A stretch of DNA of 35,084 bases from an uncultured Bacilli bacterium (lineage in GTDB: Bacteria; Bacillota_I; Bacilli_A; RF39; UBA660), in the NCBI GenBank assembly GCA_934089255.1, contig CAKOJI010000011.1, positions 1 to 35,084 of the forward strand. The letters are read 5' to 3'. Position numbers and translations under genes: made by a program. Each line of letters starts with the position of its first letter. The first letter of the stretch is position 1. The notes beneath the pieces were generated by a model. That model had not been told where the DNA came from and made no database searches. It worked only from the letters and a program-made list of their open reading frames with translations. This document shows, in pieces, positions 15,011 through 20,827 of this stretch.

Positions 15011-15772
15011 ATGAAAATTATTAAGTTTAAAAAAGATAAAAATAATATTTATAAAATTTATTTTGATGATGATGTTGTCATTAGCTTGTATGATGATGTT
15101 ATTGTTAAATATAATTTATTAGTTAATAAAGAAATGGATATTAATAAATTTAATGGAATAGTTCAATATAATTCTTTTTTAGACGGTTATTATAAATCTA
15201 TTAAATATATTAATAAAAAAATGAGAACGGAGTTAGAAATAAGAAAATATTTAATAAAACTTGATATAAAAGAAAAAGATATTAATGATATTATTAAATT
15301 ATTATATAAAGATGGATATTTAAATAAAGAAGTATATTATAAAGCATTTATAAATGATAGATATAATTTAAGTAGTGATGGACCTTTAAAGGTGTCTAGA
15401 GAATTAGTTAAATTAGGATATAATGAAAATGATTTTAAGGAATATTTATATTCATTTAATTGGGATGAAAAAATCAATAAATTATTAGATAAAAAGATTA
15501 AATTAAATCATAAATTAAGTAATAATATGTTTAAGATAAAATTACTTAACGATTTAGTTAAATTAGGTTATCAAAAATCTAGTGTTATGATGGTACTAGA
15601 TAATATTGTATTTTCTGATGATTATAAAATATTAGAATATGAATTAAATAAGATTAAAAATAAGTATAGTGTTAAATATAGTGGTAATGAACTTGAGTAT
15701 AAAGTTATTAATTATTTATTTAAAAAGGGTTTTAATTTAAGTGATATTAAGAGGTGTTATGATGAAAACTAA
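15011..15772 (+). CDS. recX: Regulatory protein RecX
   Basis: RecX binds RecA filaments and modulates recombination and the SOS response. The 253 residues show the long Bacillota form: an N-terminal beta region (MKIIKFKKDKNNIYKIYFDD) then three tandem three-helix RecX repeats, with the typical RTELEIRKYLIKLDIKEKDI and LYKDGYLNKEVYYKAFINDR in the first, DGPLKVSRELVKLGY in the second, and a third from about 175 to 250. I start at 15011 because AGGGAATGAT lies just upstream; the TTG at 14993 is less likely. The gene has its own promoter and overlaps the following small gene by 11 bp. Confidence 0.88.
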   Translation: MKIIKFKKDKNNIYKIYFDDDVVISLYDDVIVKYNLLVNKEMDINKFNGIVQYNSFLDGYYKSIKYINKKMRTELEIRKYLIKLDIKEKDINDIIKLLYKDGYLNKEVYYKAFINDRYNLSSDGPLKVSRELVKLGYNENDFKEYLYSFNWDEKINKLLDKKIKLNHKLSNNMFKIKLLNDLVKLGYQKSSVMMVLDNIVFSDDYKILEYELNKIKNKYSVKYSGNELEYKVINYLFKKGFNLSDIKRCYDEN

Positions 15773-16088
15773 GTATGAAAGAATGAATAAGAAAGAAAAA
15801 AAAGAATTATATAAAAAATATAGATTAGAAAAAAGTGAGTTTGCTAAAAAGATGGAAAATATGTTTCTTCTTTGTGGTATTGGAATAGGTTTTTCTGTTT
15901 TAATGTTTATATATGATTATTTTTTTAGGAAAAGTAAAATTAATTATATATTAGATATTATTATTTTTATATTTTGTTTAATTGTATATTTTAGAATATA
16001 TTATGTAAAAAAGGAGTTATTAAATAATTATGCTTTGAAACTTGATAATGAATATAAAAAAAAGATTGTTAAGAGATATAAAAAATAA
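15762..16088 (+). CDS. Hypothetical small membrane protein
   Basis: Not recognised. A 108-residue protein with a Lys/Glu-rich cytosolic N-terminus of about 30 residues, two hydrophobic helices (about 34-53 and 61-80) and a basic C-terminal tail. This gives a hairpin topology with both ends inside. The start at 15762 has GAGGTG five bases upstream; an ATG three bases earlier is too close. It begins inside the recX stop region, so it is probably co-translated with recX. The base composition is native. Confidence 0.6.
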   Translation: MKTKYERMNKKEKKELYKKYRLEKSEFAKKMENMFLLCGIGIGFSVLMFIYDYFFRKSKINYILDIIIFIFCLIVYFRIYYVKKELLNNYALKLDNEYKKKIVKRYKK

Positions 16089-16109
16089 GGCTTTTAAACC
16101 TTATTTTTT
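16081..16109. terminator. Bidirectional terminator between convergent genes
   Basis: Stem AAATAAGG (16083-16090) with CCTTATTT (16099-16106). A runs lie on the left and T runs on the right, so it can serve both the small membrane protein gene (+) and prsA (-). Confidence 0.75.
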
Positions 16110-17112
16110 ATTCTGATTTTGTTGTTGTTGATGTAGCGTAGTGGTTATATAAAGAATTCATATATTTATTGTAACTACTTTTTAAATTATCGTCTTCGAA
16201 TTTCATTCCTTTATCTTTTCTTAATTCTTTAAGAGCAGTAATAGAAATTGTTTTATCGTTTTCAACTAGTTTATCAGCAAGTGTAGTAATTATTTCATTT
16301 TTAACATCTTTTAATTCTTTTTTATCATATTCTTTTGTTTTTTTAATAATATGATATCCATAAGAAGTTTTAATTGGTTCTTTTGTATATTCGTTAACTT
16401 TTAATTTATAAGCAGCTTCTTCAAAAGAACTTTCCATATCTCCTTTATTGAATTTACCTAAATTTCCGCCTTTATCTTTATTGGAATCATCTTTAGAATA
16501 TTTTTTTGCTAAATCACTAAAATCTTCGCCATTGTTTAATTTTTCGATAACTTCTTCAGCAGTTTTTTTAGCTTTTTCTTCAGCAGCTTTCTTTTCTTCG
16601 TCAGTTGCGTCGTCTTTAGCGTCAACAGTAATTAAAATGTGACTTGCTTCAATATCTCCAACTATTTCATCCTTGTAATAAGTATTGATTTCATCATCTG
16701 TTATTTGTTTTTTTGCATAGTCTGTAGTACTTAAATCTCTATAATAATTTAATTTTATATATTCTTTAAATTCTTTTATAGTACTAAAACCATAATAACT
16801 TTGTATTGCTTCTAATAGTTTTTCTTCAGAATCGTAATTTTTACTTAAAGATTCTACTTGTTCATCAGCATATTTTGATGCTTCATCGCTTTTATTTTCA
16901 TATTCTTTATAAAGTATTTCTTTATCTATCATATCTATTAGTACGCTGATAGCATATCTATCTTTTAAAGTATCATATAGTGTATCTGCACTAATTCCAT
17001 CTAATTCTTTAAAACTTACTACTGCTTCCTTACCATTTTCCAGTTTTGCTACTTTTCCACAACCGCACATACTTAATGCGATTAAACTTACTATTAATAA
17101 TTTCTTTTTCAT
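16108..17112 (-). CDS. prsA: PrsA-type foldase lipoprotein (parvulin)
   Basis: A 334-residue extracytoplasmic peptidyl-prolyl isomerase and chaperone that helps exported proteins fold. It has a lipoprotein signal (KKKLLIVSLIALSMCGCGK; lipidation at the second Cys of MCGC is most likely), an N-terminal SurA-like helical chaperone domain (about 40-145) and a parvulin domain (about 150-265; EASHILITVD, GGNLGKFNKGDM, SYGYHIIK). An inserted Ala/Lys/Glu helix follows the first parvulin strand, and the C-terminal helices complete the lobe. AAGGAGG precedes the ATG. A likely client in this window is the secreted glucosaminidase, but that is inference. Confidence 0.92.
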   Translation of the reverse strand: MKKKLLIVSLIALSMCGCGKVAKLENGKEAVVSFKELDGISADTLYDTLKDRYAISVLIDMIDKEILYKEYENKSDEASKYADEQVESLSKNYDSEEKLLEAIQSYYGFSTIKEFKEYIKLNYYRDLSTTDYAKKQITDDEINTYYKDEIVGDIEASHILITVDAKDDATDEEKKAAEEKAKKTAEEVIEKLNNGEDFSDLAKKYSKDDSNKDKGGNLGKFNKGDMESSFEEAAYKLKVNEYTKEPIKTSYGYHIIKKTKEYDKKELKDVKNEIITTLADKLVENDKTISITALKELRKDKGMKFEDDNLKSSYNKYMNSLYNHYATSTTTKSE

Positions 17113-17135
17113 ATATCCTCCTTAGTACAATTATT

Positions 17136-17164
17136 ATTATAACTTGAAGACAATAAAATTACAA
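17136..17164 (-). promoter_or_regulatory. prsA promoter
   Basis: On the minus strand: TTGTAA (17164-17159), a 17-bp spacer, a perfect TATAAT (17141-17136), then AAGGAGG before the ATG at 17112. Confidence 0.7.
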
Positions 17165-17173
17165 TAAAATACT

Positions 17174-17202
17174 CACAAAAATAATAATTTTACCATAAAA
17201 TA
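17174..17202 (+). promoter_or_regulatory. Candidate sporulation (sigma-K/E-like) promoter
   Basis: CACA (17174-17177) and CATAAAATA (17194-17202) are separated by 16 bp. This resembles the mother-cell sigma-K pattern (AC at -35, CATAnnnTA at -10). A 7-bp inverted repeat, TACTCAC (17170-17176) and GTGAGTA (17205-17211), flanks it. No sigma-A-type box is evident. The genes it precedes encode spore-type mini-proteins. Confidence 0.4.
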
Positions 17203-17229
17203 AAGTGAGTAATGAAAAGGAGGGGTTTT

Positions 17230-17334
17230 ATGAACCGCGCAGGATGTGGTACTAATAATAGTGGCATAAGTGCTGCTGCATTTATATTAGTTCTATTCAT
17301 TTTATTAATAATCATTGTAGGGGCTTTTATTTAA
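17230..17334 (+). CDS. YjcZ-type sporulation mini-protein, 34 aa
   Basis: A 34-residue protein: a Gly/Asn/Cys-bearing head (MNRAGCGTNNSG) followed by one hydrophobic helix (FILVLFILLIIIVGAFI). The FxLxxxLFILLIIxG core is the signature of the YjcZ/tiny-TM sporulation family, found in spore coats and membranes of Bacillus. It has a very strong ribosome binding site, AAGGAGGGG. It is too short to be found by length-filtered gene callers. The function of these proteins is poorly known; membership is by pattern. Confidence 0.75.
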   Translation: MNRAGCGTNNSGISAAAFILVLFILLIIIVGAFI

Positions 17335-17345
17335 GGAGGTAAATT

Positions 17346-17474
17346 ATGAATAAATCATCTTGTAATGGCACTAACATATGTAATAATGAACGTAATAATT
17401 TTGGAGATCTTTTTATAATATTAGTATTATTTATATTACTTGCTATAATTGTAAGTGCTGTATTTACTTATTAG
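17346..17474 (+). CDS. Second YjcZ-like mini-protein, 42 aa
   Basis: A 42-residue protein with a polar Cys/Asn-rich head (MNKSSCNGTNICNNERNN) and a hydrophobic tail built like that of the preceding gene (ILVLFILLAIIVSAVF). A perfect AAGGAGGT lies six bases before the ATG and overlaps the stop of the first mini-gene by a base or two. The pair looks like a duplication with divergent heads. Two cysteines in the head could crosslink in a spore coat, which is speculative. It ends at a strong terminator. Confidence 0.72.
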   Translation: MNKSSCNGTNICNNERNNFGDLFIILVLFILLAIIVSAVFTY

Positions 17475-17500
17475 AAAAGAGGGATAACCTCTTTTTTTTT
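17475..17500 (+). terminator. Terminator after the mini-protein genes
   Basis: A perfect 8-bp stem AAAAGAGG (17475-17482) and CCTCTTTT (17488-17495), continuing into a ten-base T run. Confidence 0.85.
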
Positions 17501-17511
17501 ACTAGTCAGTG

Positions 17512-17520
17512 TGATAAAAT
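17512..17520 (+). promoter_or_regulatory. Extended -10 promoter of the HerA-like gene
   Basis: TGATAAAAT (TGn plus TAAAAT at 17515-17520) predicts a start near 17527, which makes the ATG at 17519 unusable and supports the ATG at 17546. Confidence 0.5.
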
Positions 17521-17545
17521 GTATTTAAGAATAGAAGGTGTTAGT

Positions 17546-19309
17546 ATGTTTGGAGAAATATTAGATATTTATGATAATTATGTTGTTTTAGAAAATAAAA
17601 CAGGAGTAATTGATTCTAATTATTTAAATATACACGTTATATTTAATGATAATGATAGAAAAGTAGTTGGTGAAATTATTTCTATTGATAAAAATACAAT
17701 TAAAATATTATTAATTGGTGAAATAATAAATAATAGATACGTTAATGGTATAGTTAGAAAACCAAATTTAAGTGGTGGATGTAGAGTTGTATATAAAAGT
17801 GAAGTTGAGTTATTATTAGGTAAACAAGAACTTGATAGTGTTGATTCATTTTATATTGGAAAATCTTTATTATATGATGGTTTTAATGTAACTAGTAAGT
17901 TTAATAACTTTTTTTCTAATCATTTTGCTATACTAGGTAATACGGGTAGTGGAAAAAGTTGTGCTGTAGCAAGAATATTACAAAATATATTTTATAAGAG
18001 TGCATCTAATATGCCTAAGGGGGCACATATAGTTTTATTCGATGTATATGGTGAATATAATAAGGCTTTTTTGGCTTTAAATAATATTGATGGTATGGGT
18101 TTTAAAAATTATTCTACAAAGGTTGATATGAGTGAAGGTGAACTTGTAAATATACCTGCATATTTTTTAAACGTAGATGATTTAGCATTACTTTTGGATG
18201 TTAATAATACTAACCAACTTCCTATATTAGAAAAGACTTTGAAATTAGTATATATATTTAAAAATACTGATTCAGAAATAAGTAAATATAAGAATGATAT
18301 AATTGCTGGTTGTTTATTAGATATTTTAACAAGTGGTAGAAGTAGTACTCAAATTAGAGATCAGATTATTGCAGTTTTAACTAGGTATAATACTGAAACA
18401 TTAAATTTAGATACTGAGATTTTACAACCGGGATATTCTAGAACTTTTAAACAATGTTTAAATATTGATCAACAAGGTAAAATGAATTCTTTACAATTTG
18501 TTGTGGATTTATTAGAAAAGTATAAAAAGTTAGATTTAGGTAGTATTAAGGGTGTTCCAAATTTTGTTTATTCTTTAGATGACGTTTATTATGCTATGGA
18601 ATTTGCTTTAATTAGTGAAGGCGTTTTAAAAAGTGATAAGATGTATGATGATTATAATCAATTAAAGGTTCGTTTACAACAAATTATTAATAGTGATTAT
18701 AATAAATATTTTTCAGTAGGAGAGTATGTTTCTAAAGGTGAATTTGTTAGAAAATTATTTAATAATTCTAGAAATAATCAAATAATTAATTTTAATTTAA
18801 ATTATATAGATGATAGAATGGCTAAAAAGTTAACTAAAATTTATTCTAAATTATTTTTTGATTTTGCAACTAATTTAGATAATAGGGGAACATTTCCTAT
18901 ACATATAATTTTAGAAGAAGCGCATAGATATGTTCAAAATGATTCTGATACTAAAATATTAGGCTATAATATATTTGATAGGATTACTAAAGAAGGTAGA
19001 AAATATGGTGTTATACTTGGTATGATTACTCAAAGACCTAGTGAATTATCTATTACTGCTTTAAGTCAATGTTCTAATTTTGTTATTTTAAGAATGTTTT
19101 ATCCAGATGATTTAAATATGATTAAGTCTATTACATCAAATTTAGGAGATAATATTTTCAATCAAATTAAATCTTTTTTACCTGGTGTTGCATTAGTATT
19201 TGGTACATCTTTTAAAATGCCACAACTTGTTAAATTAGATTTACCTAATCCTATGCCAGAGAGTACTAGTGTTGATATTAGTGATGAGTGGTATAGTGAA
19301 GCACGTTAA
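17546..19309 (+). CDS. HerA-type FtsK/VirB4-family ATPase (DUF87)
   Basis: A 587-residue HerA-like hexameric DNA translocase. An N-terminal HAS-barrel (about 1-90; MFGEILDIYDNYVVLEN) precedes the RecA-like core. Walker A is GNTGSGKS (about 131-138), Walker B is HIILEEAHRYV (about 452-462), and ITKEGRKYG then MITQRPSELS carries the sensor/arginine-finger region, closing with NFVILRMFYPDD. The archaeal enzyme resects DNA ends with the NurA nuclease; bacterial HerA also works with Sir2 or DUF4297 effectors in phage defence. None of these partners is adjacent, so its job here is unknown. The start at 17546 has AAGGTG and agrees with the promoter. Confidence 0.88.
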   Translation: MFGEILDIYDNYVVLENKTGVIDSNYLNIHVIFNDNDRKVVGEIISIDKNTIKILLIGEIINNRYVNGIVRKPNLSGGCRVVYKSEVELLLGKQELDSVDSFYIGKSLLYDGFNVTSKFNNFFSNHFAILGNTGSGKSCAVARILQNIFYKSASNMPKGAHIVLFDVYGEYNKAFLALNNIDGMGFKNYSTKVDMSEGELVNIPAYFLNVDDLALLLDVNNTNQLPILEKTLKLVYIFKNTDSEISKYKNDIIAGCLLDILTSGRSSTQIRDQIIAVLTRYNTETLNLDTEILQPGYSRTFKQCLNIDQQGKMNSLQFVVDLLEKYKKLDLGSIKGVPNFVYSLDDVYYAMEFALISEGVLKSDKMYDDYNQLKVRLQQIINSDYNKYFSVGEYVSKGEFVRKLFNNSRNNQIINFNLNYIDDRMAKKLTKIYSKLFFDFATNLDNRGTFPIHIILEEAHRYVQNDSDTKILGYNIFDRITKEGRKYGVILGMITQRPSELSITALSQCSNFVILRMFYPDDLNMIKSITSNLGDNIFNQIKSFLPGVALVFGTSFKMPQLVKLDLPNPMPESTSVDISDEWYSEAR

Positions 19310-19322
19310 TGTGCTTTTTTTC
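19299..19322 (+). terminator. Terminator of the HerA-like gene
   Basis: Stem AAGCAC (19299-19304) with GTGCTT (19311-19316), followed by a T run. The stop codon is in the loop. Confidence 0.75.
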
Positions 19323-19323
19323 A

Positions 19324-19346
19324 TAAAAAAACGGAACATTGTTCCG
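19324..19346 (-). terminator. rpmB terminator
   Basis: On the minus strand, CGGAAC and GTTCCG pair (19346-19341 with 19337-19332) around a three-base loop, followed by seven T. Confidence 0.85.
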
Positions 19347-19352
19347 AATAAA

Positions 19353-19541
19353 TTAAGCAGTTTTTTCTGTCTTTTTACTAGCTTTTCTCATTGTTCTTGC
19401 TTCTCTTGCAGTAAGTTTTACTTTTTGTCCATCTATTGTATATGTTTGTAAATTTGGATTTTGTCTCATTTTAGTAGCATTTAATGCGTGAGATCTTTTA
19501 TTACCAAATAAAGGTTTTTTAGTTGTTACTTTTGTTGCCAT
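19353..19541 (-). CDS. rpmB: 50S ribosomal protein L28 (bL28)
   Basis: 62 residues, the normal length. GNKRSHALNATKMRQNPNLQ is the bL28 core (family form: GNNRSHAxNxTKRxWxPNLQ) and the end carries the TAREARTMRK segment. The zinc-binding cysteines of the C+ form are absent, so this is the zinc-free paralogue type. GGAGGG precedes the ATG at 19541; the frame is open to 19583 without a ribosome binding site there. It is divergently transcribed from dnaE in what appears to be the ancestral arrangement, now interrupted by the repeat-flanked cassette. Confidence 0.93.
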   Translation of the reverse strand: MATKVTTKKPLFGNKRSHALNATKMRQNPNLQTYTIDGQKVKLTAREARTMRKASKKTEKTA

Positions 19542-19573
19542 TAGTTTTCCCTCCTTAATAAGAATTCTAGTCA

Positions 19574-19602
19574 AGTTTATCATATAAAATCTTGAAAGTC
19601 AA
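19574..19602 (-). promoter_or_regulatory. rpmB promoter
   Basis: Minus strand: TTGACT (19602-19597), a 17-bp spacer and TAAACT (19579-19574) with extended TGn. The outer two bases of the -35 are the first two bases of the left 71-bp direct repeat. Confidence 0.65.
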
Positions 19603-19671
19603 ATAAAATGGGTGTTTTTTAATAAAAATTATAATTAATTCTAGTTAAGAATAGATAATTATTATATAATA
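19601..19671 (+). repeat. 71-bp direct repeat, left copy
   Basis: Bases 19601-19671 are identical, base for base, to 22849-22919. The copy runs from the rpmB -35 element to a TATAAT at 19665-19670 that is also the dnaE -10 in the right copy. It brackets the three-gene cassette. Confidence 0.97.
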
Positions 19672-19719
19672 TTTATATAAAATGTTAAATATCAGATATT
19701 AATTGCATTTTGATATTAA

Positions 19720-20190
19720 ATGATTTTATTTTGTATTTTTAAATATGATGATATAGCAGCAACGGCTACAGTATTAAATGAAAAAAACGAATTAAATTTT
19801 ACTAGATACGTTAAATATGATTCGGATTTTTTCAAATTTTTGTTGAATTTTACTAAAGCAAAAAAAGACTCTGAAAATAATATTGCTTATTATAAAATAC
19901 CTGATTTAGAGAATATGAATAAAGTTCAAGTTACGTGCTTACCTTGGATTAAATTCACCAATTTTAAAGATGCAACAAATAAGGTAAAAAAATCCAGTAA
20001 ACCCAAAGTATGTTGGGGGATGTATTATGAATTAAACGGTGAGTATTTTATTGATTTTTCTATTTTAGTTAATCATGCATTTCAAGATGGATATCACATT
20101 TCATTATTGATAAATGAGCTTCAAGAGATGATTTTAAAAATTAATGTTGATTCATATTTGAAGGGAGTAGCTTATGTTAAAAAGAAGTAA
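19720..20190 (+). CDS. Chloramphenicol acetyltransferase-family protein, N-terminally short
   Basis: 156 residues matching the C-terminal two thirds of the CAT fold: CLPWIKFTNF (family: IPWTSFTGF), then VNHAFQDGYHISLLINELQE, corresponding to the HHxxxDG catalytic motif. The catalytic His (119) and Asp (123) are kept and the preceding His is Asn. The first 60-70 residues of the family are missing: an in-frame TAA precedes the ATG by one base, no other frame continues the fold upstream, and no ribosome binding site is evident at 19720. It begins 48 bp after the left repeat. It is either a 5'-truncated remnant left by the insertion or a trimmed protein. Chloramphenicol resistance should not be assumed. 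Confidence 0.65.
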   Translation: MILFCIFKYDDIAATATVLNEKNELNFTRYVKYDSDFFKFLLNFTKAKKDSENNIAYYKIPDLENMNKVQVTCLPWIKFTNFKDATNKVKKSSKPKVCWGMYYELNGEYFIDFSILVNHAFQDGYHISLLINELQEMILKINVDSYLKGVAYVKKK

Positions 20191-20827
20191 ATATATTATG
20201 GTTAATAATGATAGATTTAATTATTATGTATATTTTCCTAGTATAGTTCAAGAAAATATGCCGGTATTAGTTTATTTACACGGTATAGGTGAACGTGGAA
20301 ATGAGCTTAGTAATATTGAAAAATATGCTTTACCTAAGTATATGAATAAGTTTGAAATTCCATATATTGTTATTGCTCCTCAATGTTATGATAATAATTT
20401 TTGGGATTACCATTTGAGAGATGTTGAAAAAGTAATAGAAAAAGAATATAAAATATTCCAATTTGATAAAAAAAATATTTTTATTTTAGGCTCTAGTATG
20501 GGGGCTTATGGTGCATGGAACTATTTAATACAGCGTCCGTTGCTTTTTAAAGGAATTGTTTCAGTATCAGGTGGAATAATGTTGCCAATTGAACAAAATT
20601 TGGAGTTAATTAAAGATAAATCTATATTAATATATCATGGTGATAACGACAATATAGTTGATGTTAGCGAAAGTTTAGAAGCTTATAATAAATTAAAAAA
20701 GATTGGTGCTACTAATTTAGAGTTAAAAATTATGAAGGGTGAGAATCATTATTTAACTTCACATGCTTTTAAAGATGAGTATTTATATAAATGGTTAGAG
20801 AAAAATATAAAAGGAGTGTCAAAATGA
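20174..20827 (+). CDS. Alpha/beta hydrolase, esterase/phospholipase type
   Basis: A 217-residue serine hydrolase of the carboxylesterase/PHB-depolymerase-like group. PVLVYLHGIGERGNE gives the oxyanion strand and HG motif, GSSMGAYGAW the nucleophile elbow (Ser108), YHGDNDNIVDVSE the acid (about Asp159) and GENHYL the histidine (His192), so the triad is complete. There is no signal peptide, so it is cytosolic. AAGGGAG lies inside the end of the CAT-like gene and the frames overlap by 17 bp; its own end overlaps the kinase start (ATGA). Translation of all three is therefore linked. The substrate is unknown; deacylation of a small metabolite would fit an acyltransferase neighbour, which is inference. 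Confidence 0.82.
   Translation: MLKRSKYIMVNNDRFNYYVYFPSIVQENMPVLVYLHGIGERGNELSNIEKYALPKYMNKFEIPYIVIAPQCYDNNFWDYHLRDVEKVIEKEYKIFQFDKKNIFILGSSMGAYGAWNYLIQRPLLFKGIVSVSGGIMLPIEQNLELIKDKSILIYHGDNDNIVDVSESLEAYNKLKKIGATNLELKIMKGENHYLTSHAFKDEYLYKWLEKNIKGVSK

Noticed and set aside
19720..20190. A chloramphenicol resistance determinant
   Set aside because: The N-terminal third of the fold is missing and the preceding His of the HH pair is Asn. Resistance cannot be inferred from this sequence.
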